From NCBI GenBank assembly GCA_003131945.1, contig PKWD01000310.1, forward strand, positions 218 through 5,413: a stretch of DNA of 5,196 bases. The letters run 5' to 3'. The notes below the pieces were generated by a model that was given only the letters and a program-made list of their open reading frames with translations, had not been told where the DNA came from and made no database searches. This DNA comes from Acidimicrobiaceae bacterium (GTDB taxonomy: Bacteria > Actinomycetota > Acidimicrobiia > Acidimicrobiales > UBA8190). The translations under genes and the position numbers were made by a program. This document shows, piece by piece, positions 1-5,106 of the stretch (within the stretch, counting starts at the first letter, position 1; the number at the start of each line of letters is the position of its first letter).

Positions 1-1
1 C

Positions 2-556
2 CGCCTCGACATCCTCGTCAACAACGCAGGAGGAGCCATGCCTCGTGCCGCCATGGACACCAGTGAGGGTTTTCTGGAGCGCGCCTTTCGCTTCAACGTG
101 ACCGCCGCCTTCACCCTCACGAAACTTTGCGCCCGGCACATGGTCGACACGGTCGGAGGCGGCGCCGTGGTCAACATCTCGTCGCGCTCGGCCAGCATGA
201 CGCAGACCAGCTTCGTGGCCTACGGCGCGGTCAAGGCCGCTCTCGACCGGATGACGAGGAACTTCGCCCCCGAACTGGCACCCCGGGTACGGGTGAACGC
301 CATCGACGTCGGTGGCGTGGCCACCCGGTCTCTCGATGTCGTGCTCACCGACGACGATCTGCGCCGGCAGTACCTGGCCGGCACCCCCATGGGGCGCCCC
401 GGGGAGCCCGAGGACATCGCCTGCGCCGTCCTCTATCTCGTCTCGGATGCGTCGTCATGGGTCACCGGAAAGGTCTTCGAGATCGATGGTGGCGCCGAAC
501 ACCCGGCCATCTCGGTTCCCACCCCGCCGCTCACGCCCCTCACGGCACCCGGCTGA
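2..556 (+). CDS. Short-chain dehydrogenase/reductase, 3' part (5' end outside window)
   Basis: The gene is open from the window edge, so the N-terminal TGxxxGxG cofactor motif is not visible; 184 residues are seen. The reading begins RLDILVNNAGGA, the NNAG motif after strand 4 of a Rossmann-fold SDR. Counting visible residues, the catalytic set is N32, S61 (in NISS), Y74 and K78 (YGAVK). VTGKVFEIDGG is the usual C-terminal strand, followed by a proline-rich tail of about 20 residues. Family knowledge: these cytoplasmic enzymes carry out NAD(P)-dependent oxidation or reduction of an alcohol/carbonyl. The substrate cannot be told; FabG-like and hydroxysteroid-dehydrogenase-like labels are both possible. 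Oddity: the usual proline-glycine after the VNAI strand is replaced by Val-Gly (VNAIDVGGVAT). The ATG at 38 is internal, not the start, because the SDR homology begins before it. The stop lies 2 bases from the stop of the convergent minus-strand frame. Confidence 0.93.
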   Translation, partial: RLDILVNNAGGAMPRAAMDTSEGFLERAFRFNVTAAFTLTKLCARHMVDTVGGGAVVNISSRSASMTQTSFVAYGAVKAALDRMTRNFAPELAPRVRVNAIDVGGVATRSLDVVLTDDDLRRQYLAGTPMGRPGEPEDIACAVLYLVSDASSWVTGKVFEIDGGAEHPAISVPTPPLTPLTAPG

Positions 557-558
557 TA

Positions 559-897
559 TCAACCCACCCCGGATGTCGACGTCGTCGTCCATTGCCTGTC
601 CGGACGCGCACTTCGGTAGGAGGGCATCGTGTACATGGCGAAACACTTCGCCTCCGGTACGAGTCGTTCGGCGCCCGTCAGCGCCTGCAGCGCATCGACA
701 TCGGTGTCGGAGACATTCGTGTGCTCGAGGCGAAAGCGCGCGGCGCGATGCACGATCTCCTGGGCGACGTGCAGGGAATCGACGACCCGGGGAAACGTCA
801 GGTCGAGGGCCATCAGGCGCTCGGTGACGGCCGATACCTCACCGAGGATCAGGCGAAGCTGCTCCTCGGCGCGTTTGCGAAATCCCCCTCCGGACAT
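559..897 (-). CDS. Small protein of unknown function; possibly the C-terminal part of a frameshifted gene
   Basis: I do not recognise this 112-residue protein. Coding status is supported by codon pattern: third positions are mostly G or C, second positions are balanced, and the residue mix is ordinary and helix-rich. Residues about 8-60 (RKRAEEQLRLILGEV onward) look like two or three amphipathic helices with charged faces; no membrane segment or signal peptide is seen. The last 20 residues (Ser/Thr-rich, TTTSTSG) look low-grade and may be a poorly conserved tail. The proposed ATG at 897 has no good ribosome binding site upstream; a GGAGGGGG run lies just inside the frame instead. It overlaps the upstream minus-strand frame (849-1121) by 49 bases. 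The frame stays open far upstream, so it could equally be the second half of a single gene starting at 1121. It is convergent with the first SDR. A competing plus-strand reading of the same bases has weaker third-position bias. Confidence 0.5.
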   Translation of the reverse strand: MSGGGFRKRAEEQLRLILGEVSAVTERLMALDLTFPRVVDSLHVAQEIVHRAARFRLEHTNVSDTDVDALQALTGAERLVPEAKCFAMYTMPSYRSARPDRQWTTTSTSGVG

Positions 898-1121
898 TGG
901 GCGGCGTCGCCGCGGTGAGGTCGGCGGTCCCAAGCTGGACGGCGCACGGCCCCTGGAATTTCCGACACCTCCCCCACCGCCAGCGCCGTGGCACTGAAGG
1001 TCCTGATGTCGCCGCCATCGATCTCTTCCATTTCGATGGCCCGGCCGCGTCCGACGACCACCGGGTACATGCAGCCGTCGTCGCTCTCGGCCGTGCGGAC
1101 GGCCACGATGTCGAATCCCAT
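849..1121 (-). CDS. Small protein of unknown function; possibly the N-terminal part of a frameshifted gene
   Basis: The first 56 or so residues (MGFDIVAVRTAESDDG... to VGEVSEIPG) have very strong third-position G/C use and look like a real cytoplasmic beta-rich N-terminus: an alternating hydrophobic strand, an acidic loop, then YPVVVGRGRAIEMEE. I do not recognise the family. From about position 953 downward the pattern collapses: codons such as CGT CCA GCT CGA CCT appear and the protein turns into an Arg/Pro/His-rich string before stopping at 849. The good codon pattern instead moves to a neighbouring frame (reading GPCAVQLGTADLTAATPPNVRRG) and then to the frame of the 559-897 protein. This suggests the annotated C-terminus is out of frame. 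The ATG at 1121 is preceded by GGGGTTGGTTGG, a weak Shine-Dalgarno at best. It is divergent from the 1361-2263 SDR, sharing a 239-base upstream region. Confidence 0.5.
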   Translation of the reverse strand: MGFDIVAVRTAESDDGCMYPVVVGRGRAIEMEEIDGGDIRTFSATALAVGEVSEIPGAVRRPAWDRRPHRGDAAQCPEGDFANAPRSSFA

Positions 1122-1146
1122 TGTCCAACCAACCCCAGTCTGCGAA

Positions 1147-1167
1147 TCCCCGGAAACGGTCCGGGGA
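1147..1167. repeat. Perfect inverted repeat, 7-base arms
   Basis: TCCCCGG at 1147-1153 pairs perfectly with CCGGGGA at 1161-1167 around a 7-base loop (AAACGGT). It sits 26 bases upstream of the minus-strand ATG at 1121, so it would lie in that transcript's leader or promoter. There is no T run on either side, so it does not look like an intrinsic terminator. It could be a protein binding site or a leader hairpin, or chance in GC-rich DNA. Confidence 0.4.
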
Positions 1168-1203
1168 CTTGCGCGTCACTGTCACCAGATCTTTCGCCGA
1201 TGG

Positions 1204-1227
1204 GCCCTGCCGGAATAGAGGCAGGGC
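1204..1227. repeat. Perfect inverted repeat, 8-base arms
   Basis: GCCCTGCC at 1204-1211 pairs perfectly with GGCAGGGC at 1220-1227 around an 8-base loop (GGAATAGA). It lies midway between the two divergent genes. No T tract follows in either direction, so a terminator is unlikely. Operator or leader hairpin are the alternatives. Confidence 0.45.
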
Positions 1228-1241
1228 TGCCATTTCGCTAC

Positions 1242-1259
1242 AGTCGTCGATCGACGGCT
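1242..1259. promoter_or_regulatory. 18-base near-palindrome, candidate operator
   Basis: The core CGTCGATCGACG (1245-1256) is a perfect 12-base palindrome. Adding three bases each side (AGT...GCT) keeps symmetry at all but one pair, so 16 of 18 bases are symmetric. This size and symmetry suit a dimeric helix-turn-helix regulator such as a TetR-type protein. It is placed between two divergent genes, 102 bases before the SDR start. No regulator gene is in the window. Self-complementary TCGA/CGAT strings are common in GC-rich genomes, so chance is a real alternative. Confidence 0.35.
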
Positions 1260-1294
1260 TGTTCGAGATCCAAAAGTGCTCTGACCCGTCACGG

Positions 1295-1323
1295 TTGCCC
1301 TGGGGTCGATAGCTTCGTACCGT
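1295..1323 (+). promoter_or_regulatory. Weak candidate promoter for the 1361-2263 SDR
   Basis: TTGCCC at 1295-1300 is followed after 17 bases by TACCGT at 1318-1323, which fits the loose TTGnCn / TAnnnT pattern of housekeeping promoters in high-GC bacteria. Transcription would begin about 30 bases before the GTG start. The match is weak and could be chance. Confidence 0.2.
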
Positions 1324-1346
1324 TCCCCTCGGGGTTGGGCGATGCG

Positions 1347-1353
1347 AAAGGGG
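1347..1353 (+). promoter_or_regulatory. Ribosome binding site deciding the GTG start at 1361
   Basis: AAAGGGG at 1347-1353 is a good Shine-Dalgarno match, with 7 bases to the GTG at 1361. The alternative in-frame ATG at 1370 would be 16 bases away, which is too far, so the GTG start is preferred. Confidence 0.6.
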
Positions 1354-1360
1354 TTGGACC

Positions 1361-2263
1361 GTGGATCTGATGGCGGACAAGGTGGCGGTGGTGACGGGCG
1401 CCGCCAGTGGGATCGGCTTGTCACTGGCGGAACGATTCGCCCGTAGTGGATTGAACGTCGTTCTCGCCGATGTGAACGAATCCGGTCTGGCGGCGGCGGC
1501 AGAACGGATCGGGTCGCTCGGAGTCGACACTCTGGCGGTGCCGACCGATGTGAGCGACGAGGCGGCGGTGCAAGCTCTCGCCGCCGCCACGCTGGAGCGT
1601 TTCGGGTCGGTGCACGTGGTGTGCAACAACGCCGGCGTGGTCTCGATGGGTGATCCCTGGTTCGGACCGCTCTCCGCCTGGCAATGGGTCCTGGGCGTCA
1701 ACCTGTGGGGGGTGGTCCACGGGGTGCGGGCCTTTCTCCCCACGCTGATAGGTCAGGGAGAAGGACACATCGTGAACACGGCCTCTATCGCCGGTCTCTA
1801 CCCCGGATTCGGGCCCAGCTATGACGCCGGCAAGCACGCTGTCGTGGCCCTCACCGAAGACCTGTACACGACGTTGAAGCAGATGGGCCTTCCGATCGGC
1901 GTGAGCGTTCTGTGTCCGGGATGGGTTCGGACGAATCTCATGGACGCCGACCGGAATTGGCCGAAGGCTCTCGGTGACGCTCCCGCACCGGCAATGGGTT
2001 CAGACGTGGTGGGGGCCCACGTGCGTCGCGCCATCGACGAAGGAACAACACCGGCCGCCGTGGCCGACATGGTCGCCGATGCCGTCACCGCCGGGCGCTT
2101 CTGGATATTCCCTCACCCCGAGTTCGTCGAAATTGCCGCTCAGCGGTGGAGCTCGATCACCGAAGGACGGGATCCCGAACTCCTGGTGGACATGCCTGGC
2201 CTGCCTCCGGCGCAGCAAATCGCCGCCGAGATCCTGGCCACGCTCACTCCGCCACCGTCGTAA
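1361..2263 (+). CDS. Short-chain dehydrogenase/reductase, complete, probably NAD-dependent
   Basis: A complete 300-residue classical SDR, cytoplasmic. The Rossmann cofactor motif TGAASGIG is at residues 12-19. D37 at the end of the second strand (LADVNE) points to NAD(H) rather than NADP(H), and D63-V64 contacts the adenine in relatives. NNAG is at 89-92. The catalytic set is N114, S142 (NTASIAG), Y154 and K158 (YDAGK), with CPGWVRT at 185-191. The protein is about 50 residues longer than the minimal 250-residue SDR. The extension (about 230-300) holds a helix, GRFWIFPHPEF (245-255) and a Pro-ending tail, a layout I recall from actinobacterial SDRs acting on bulky lipophilic or xenobiotic alcohols; that substrate class is inference. 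The GTG start is chosen for its AAAGGGG site at a 7-base spacing. It is transcribed divergently from the minus-strand unknown gene and stands 349 bases before the transporter operon, so it is probably a separate unit. No terminator is evident after its stop. Confidence 0.95.
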   Translation: MDLMADKVAVVTGAASGIGLSLAERFARSGLNVVLADVNESGLAAAAERIGSLGVDTLAVPTDVSDEAAVQALAAATLERFGSVHVVCNNAGVVSMGDPWFGPLSAWQWVLGVNLWGVVHGVRAFLPTLIGQGEGHIVNTASIAGLYPGFGPSYDAGKHAVVALTEDLYTTLKQMGLPIGVSVLCPGWVRTNLMDADRNWPKALGDAPAPAMGSDVVGAHVRRAIDEGTTPAAVADMVADAVTAGRFWIFPHPEFVEIAAQRWSSITEGRDPELLVDMPGLPPAQQIAAEILATLTPPPS

Positions 2264-2316
2264 CGCCGGTGGGCCCGAGCACGTACTCAGCAGTCCCTGA
2301 CCGCGACAACGGGGGG

Positions 2317-2365
2317 TCGACGAGAAGGGGCATCGTCGGTCTGCCTGGCTGGAGGAATCGACGAG
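2317..2365. repeat. TCGACGAG direct repeat with an inverted copy between
   Basis: TCGACGAG occurs at 2317-2324 and again at 2358-2365, 41 bases apart, close to four helical turns. Between them, TCGTCG at 2333-2338 is the inverted form of CGACGA. The set could be a multi-site operator upstream of the transporter genes. The motif is short and built from bases common in this genome, so the call is tentative. Confidence 0.3.
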
Positions 2366-2562
2366 TCTTCGGCCATCGAGAGTGGCGTGACCATTCGCAG
2401 TGATGTGCGCCGGCTGGCGAGACTCAGACCCGTGGGTGGCGAAAAACGCCGTTCGTCTCAGGGCCCCACCGGCAAAACCTGGCGGGAACGGGGTGATGCC
2501 CGGATTCGTCGTTGGTCCGCCCCACAAAAGCAGCGCCTCGGCCTGACGGGAGTGTCATACTT

Positions 2563-2589
2563 CGGCCAAGCGTTTTTCGGGGGTGGCCG
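2563..2589 (+). repeat. Leader hairpin upstream of the binding-protein gene
   Basis: CGGCCA at 2563-2568 pairs with TGGCCG at 2584-2589 around a 15-base loop containing TTTTT and GGGGG. It ends 5 bases before the ribosome binding site at 2595. It could influence translation of the operon's first gene or be incidental; the loop is rather large for a stable structure. Confidence 0.3.
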
Positions 2590-2594
2590 GCACC

Positions 2595-2603
2595 GGGAGG
2601 GGG
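2595..2603 (+). promoter_or_regulatory. Ribosome binding site deciding the ATG start at 2613
   Basis: GGGAGGGGG at 2595-2603 lies 9 bases before the ATG at 2613. A GTG at 2583 is in frame but has this site inside its reading frame, and would add ten residues before a typical lipoprotein signal peptide. The ATG at 2613 is therefore the start. Confidence 0.65.
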
Positions 2604-2612
2604 TGCAAGGCG

Positions 2613-4151
2613 ATGAGCTCACGCAATGTGACGCCGTGGATCGGCTTGCTTGTGGTTCTCAGCTTGACCCTGGCCGCATGCAGCGGCGGGGGCGGCGGAG
2701 GTACCGCCGGGAACCTGCGCGTCGGTTATGACTTCTCTTCGCAGTTCACGAACACCTTCGACCCGGCCAAGAGCTCGGGCAACTGCGACTCCATCGTCAC
2801 CGCCCCCATCTACGACACCCTGATCCACCTGAGTGCCGGAGGAAGCCTGGATCCGGGCCTGGCCACCAGCTGGTCGATACAGGGCGACATCATCACCCTC
2901 CATCTGCGCCCGGGAGTGAAGTTCTCCGACGGTGAGGCCTTCAACGCCAACGCCGTGAAGCTCGGGCTGCTTCACAACAAGAAGAACACGACACTCGACG
3001 AACTGGCCAATATCAACGCCGTCACCGTAGTGAATCCGCTCACGGTCCGGATCACCTACGCCAACAACACCGGCATCGAGCTTCTGTACGGGCTGACCAG
3101 CCGCGAAGGCGAGATCCCGGCGCCCAAGGACCTGAACAAGGCCAACTCCGCTCCGGTGGGCGCCGGGCCCTTCACCTTCGTCTCCTACCGGTCGGGATCC
3201 GAGCTCGTCCTGAAGGCCAACCCGGACTACTGGGACAAGAGCGCGTACCACCTGAAGGGGATCGACTTCATCGAGGTCGGTGTCGGCCCCCCGGGCGTGA
3301 CCGCCCTCGAGTCCAACGCCGTGGACATGGTCCCCGTCGAGGCCGAATCCTACGACCCGGTGATCCATACCCCCACCTACGGGGTCGCCGTGGCCCAGTC
3401 AACGGCCTACCTCGAGTTCCAGTTCCGGTTGACGGCACCGTTCGACAACGTGCTCGTCAGGCAGGCCGTCGAGTACGCCATCGACCGGGCCAAGGTCAAT
3501 CAGGTCGTGAACGCCGGCCAGGGTGAGGTGGCCACCCAGACCTTCCCCAAGAACTCCCCCGGCTACGACCCGTCCATCGCCGGTCTTTACCCCTACGACC
3601 CGGCCAAGGCCAAGCAGCTGCTGGCCCAGGCCGGTGACGGACCGGGCCACAGCCCGTCCATCCTCATGGTGATCCCCGGCGGGAACATCACCGCCATGGA
3701 GGAGCAGGGATCGATCCTCCAGTCGGAGCTCACCGCCGTCGGCTTCAAGGTGGCCATCAGCCGGGTGCTCGGTTCCAACGTCGAGGCCGACTACTACATC
3801 TCCCGCACCGGCAACGCCTTCGCCGCCGAGCACCTCGGCGATGCCTACCCGCCCGATCAGCTCTACGACAACTTCGGCAAGTTCCAGTTCGTCGCCATCT
3901 ACAACGACGCCGAGAACCAGACCCTCACCACCCTCCTGCTCGACGCCTTCGCCGACGGCGCCACAGCGCAGACGTGGGCGCTCACCAAGCAGGCCGACGA
4001 CTACGTCATGCAGAACGCCCTCGATGCGCCCATCGCCTTCGCCCCCCAGTTCATGGCCTACTCCAAGTCCAGGGTCCACGGCGTGGTCCACGCCCAGACC
4101 GACATCTGCAACCCGCCCGACCTGACGGGCATCACCTCGGTCACGGGCTGA
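2613..4151 (+). CDS. ABC transporter substrate-binding lipoprotein, family 5 (peptide/nickel class)
   Basis: A 512-residue extracytoplasmic solute receptor, anchored outside the membrane by a lipid on C23. Residues 1-22 form a lipoprotein signal peptide: SSR near the N-terminus, hydrophobic WIGLLVVLSLTL, then lipobox LAAC ending at C23. A Gly-rich linker (SGGGGGG) follows. The mature part shows family 5 hallmarks in order: DPGLATSW (80-87); LRPGVKFSDGEAFNA (98-112), the most conserved stretch; VGAGPFTF (182-189) with NPDYWD (203-208); NVLVRQAVEYAIDRAKV (279-295); and a C-terminal lobe ending with the ICNPP region. Length is normal for the family. Family members bind peptides, nickel chelates, opines, sugars or other solutes, so the ligand is not predictable here. 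Two other cysteines, C58 and C499, might form a disulfide joining N- and C-terminal regions. It is the first gene of the operon: its stop is 13 bases before the permease ATG. Confidence 0.96.
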   Translation: MSSRNVTPWIGLLVVLSLTLAACSGGGGGGTAGNLRVGYDFSSQFTNTFDPAKSSGNCDSIVTAPIYDTLIHLSAGGSLDPGLATSWSIQGDIITLHLRPGVKFSDGEAFNANAVKLGLLHNKKNTTLDELANINAVTVVNPLTVRITYANNTGIELLYGLTSREGEIPAPKDLNKANSAPVGAGPFTFVSYRSGSELVLKANPDYWDKSAYHLKGIDFIEVGVGPPGVTALESNAVDMVPVEAESYDPVIHTPTYGVAVAQSTAYLEFQFRLTAPFDNVLVRQAVEYAIDRAKVNQVVNAGQGEVATQTFPKNSPGYDPSIAGLYPYDPAKAKQLLAQAGDGPGHSPSILMVIPGGNITAMEEQGSILQSELTAVGFKVAISRVLGSNVEADYYISRTGNAFAAEHLGDAYPPDQLYDNFGKFQFVAIYNDAENQTLTTLLLDAFADGATAQTWALTKQADDYVMQNALDAPIAFAPQFMAYSKSRVHGVVHAQTDICNPPDLTGITSVTG

Positions 4152-4164
4152 GCGACGCCGGCCA

Positions 4165-5106
4165 ATGGCGGCATACATCGGCCGGCGGCTGCTCGTCCTC
4201 CCACCGATCCTGCTGCTCATCTCGATCCTGATCTTCGGGCTGTCGGTCATCATCCCCGGTGACCCCGCCCGGGCCCTGGCCGGCCTGAACGCCCCCGCCT
4301 CCGAGGTGGTGAAGATCCGCCACCAGCTGGGGCTGGACCGGCCCCTGGTGGCCCAGTACTGGACCTGGCTGGACCACGCCCTCCACGGCAACCTGGGCAT
4401 CTCCCTGGTGGCCAACAGCTCGGTGGCCAGCCAGCTCAAGGTGCGGTTCCCCGTGACCCTGTCGATGGCCGTCGGGGGGTTGGTGGTGACACTGCTCATC
4501 GGCATCCCCGCCGGCCTGCTGGCCGGCACCCGGCAGGGCCGTCTCACCGACCGCGCCACCACCGTCGGCTCGAGCGCCGCCATCGCCATCCCCGACTTCT
4601 GGCTGGCCATGGTCCTCGTGGTCGTCTTCGCCGTGAAGCTCCACGTGCTCCCGTCCATCGGCTACGTCGGACTGAGCGATCCGGTGGCGTGGGCCACCCA
4701 CATGTACCTGCCGTGGATCGCCCTGGGCCTGAGCGGGGGGGCCACCCTGGCCCGGCAGTTGCGCAGCTCGATCATCGACGTGCTCGACCAGGACTACATC
4801 CGCACGGCCGAAGCCAAGGGGGTGAAGCGCCGGTCGATCATCCTGAAGCACGCCATGAAGAACGCCGCCATGGTCCCCCTGACCCTGGTCGGCCTCCAGT
4901 TCGCCTACCTGTTGGGGGGGACGATCATCCTGGAGAACATCTTCGCCATGCCCGGCCTCGGCCAGTACTTCTTCCAGGCCCTCAACGCCAAGGACCTCCC
5001 CGTCATCCAGGGCGTCACCCTCGTCTACGCCCTCACCTTCGTCCTCATGAACCTGATCGTCGACGTCCTCTACGGCGTCATCAATCCCAAGGTGCGCTTC
5101 GGGTGA
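4165..5106 (+). CDS. ABC transporter permease, DppB/OppB type
   Basis: A 313-residue inner-membrane permease subunit that would pair with the DppC-type subunit encoded next. It starts MAAYIGRRLLVLPPILLLISILIFGL, the typical first membrane helix (about 9-30), followed by PGDPARALAG (31-40) and LGLDRPLVAQYWTWL (55-69), both hallmarks of the DppB N-terminal region. Five more hydrophobic segments lie near 98-121, 135-158, 181-196, 237-257 and 282-304, giving the expected six. The EAA loop that docks on the ATPase is at about 212-234: YIRTAEAKGV...HAMKNA. GTIILENIFAMPGLGQ (252-267) is also highly characteristic. The ATG has no clear Shine-Dalgarno and follows the binding-protein stop by 13 bases, which suggests translational coupling. 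Two 7-G runs (4735-4741 and 4914-4920) are read in frame. The substrate is unknown. Confidence 0.97.
   Translation: MAAYIGRRLLVLPPILLLISILIFGLSVIIPGDPARALAGLNAPASEVVKIRHQLGLDRPLVAQYWTWLDHALHGNLGISLVANSSVASQLKVRFPVTLSMAVGGLVVTLLIGIPAGLLAGTRQGRLTDRATTVGSSAAIAIPDFWLAMVLVVVFAVKLHVLPSIGYVGLSDPVAWATHMYLPWIALGLSGGATLARQLRSSIIDVLDQDYIRTAEAKGVKRRSIILKHAMKNAAMVPLTLVGLQFAYLLGGTIILENIFAMPGLGQYFFQALNAKDLPVIQGVTLVYALTFVLMNLIVDVLYGVINPKVRFG

Larger units (their letters stand above)
1122..1360. other. Divergent intergenic region with hairpins and a palindrome
   Basis: This 239-base stretch separates the minus-strand unknown gene from the plus-strand SDR, so promoters for both directions should lie here. No convincing reading frame fills it. 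It contains two perfect hairpins (1147-1167 and 1204-1227), an 18-base near-palindrome (1242-1259), a weak promoter-like pair (1295-1323) and two direct copies of GGGGTTGG near the SDR start. It is the natural place for an operator that couples the two divergent genes; that role is inferred. Confidence 0.55.
2264..2612. other. Intergenic region before the ABC transporter operon
   Basis: A 349-base stretch with no frame I would call a gene; candidate frames on either strand lack codon bias and recognisable sequence. It should hold the end of the SDR transcript and the promoter and leader of the transporter operon. Seen here: CGACGA (2318-2323) and TCGTCG (2333-2338) as a 6-base inverted repeat, with TCGACGAG repeated directly at 2317-2324 and 2358-2365. 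GAGAC (2419-2423) and GTCTC (2455-2459) enclose a small GGCG-A5-CGCC hairpin (2438-2450), and a 6-base-arm hairpin lies at 2563-2589. No hairpin followed by a T run was found. The -10-like CATACT at 2556-2561 lacks a partner -35. Confidence 0.6.

Noticed and set aside
127..918. Plus-strand frame of 263 codons across the first SDR's 3' half and the minus-strand locus
   Set aside because: Its first part is an out-of-frame Arg-rich shadow of the SDR. The later part (VGDIRVLEAKARGAMHDLLGDV) looks protein-like, but it is the direct complement of the 559-897 frame, which has the stronger third-position bias.
897..1370. Plus-strand frame of 157 codons leading up to the second SDR
   Set aside because: Poor codon bias, an ordinary antisense shadow of the minus-strand N-terminal frame, and it overlaps the SDR start. 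No motif is seen.
559..1743. Minus-strand frame read in full as a 394-residue protein
   Set aside because: Its first 280 or so residues run antisense through the well-supported SDR at 1361-2263 and through the intergenic region, with low-quality Arg/Pro/Ser-rich text. Only the part from about 897 to 559 looks coding.
2438..2450. GGCG-AAAAA-CGCC hairpin as a terminator of the SDR transcript
   Set aside because: Only four base pairs and no T run after it, so it is too weak to support a terminator call.
2583..2612. Upstream GTG start for the binding protein
   Set aside because: It would add ten residues before a standard lipoprotein signal peptide and place the strong GGGAGGGGG site inside the gene.
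2676..2706. GGC/GGG-rich stretch as a functional repeat
   Set aside because: It encodes the flexible Gly linker after the lipidated cysteine, which is common in actinobacterial lipoproteins and explains the repetition.
2387..2731. Plus-strand frame of 114 codons overlapping the start of the binding-protein gene
   Set aside because: Arg/Gly-rich translation without domain character, in another frame from the lipoprotein signal peptide, and no ribosome binding site.
2619..3368. Open frame of 249 codons on the minus strand
   Set aside because: Antisense of the 5' half of the binding-protein gene, which has an unambiguous signal peptide and family motifs in the opposite strand.
3399..4658. Long open frame of 419 codons on the minus strand
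   Set aside because: It lies antisense to the binding-protein and permease genes, both of which have clear family motifs. Its translation is Gly/Val/Asp/Glu/His-rich repetitive text, typical of the antisense of GC-rich coding DNA.
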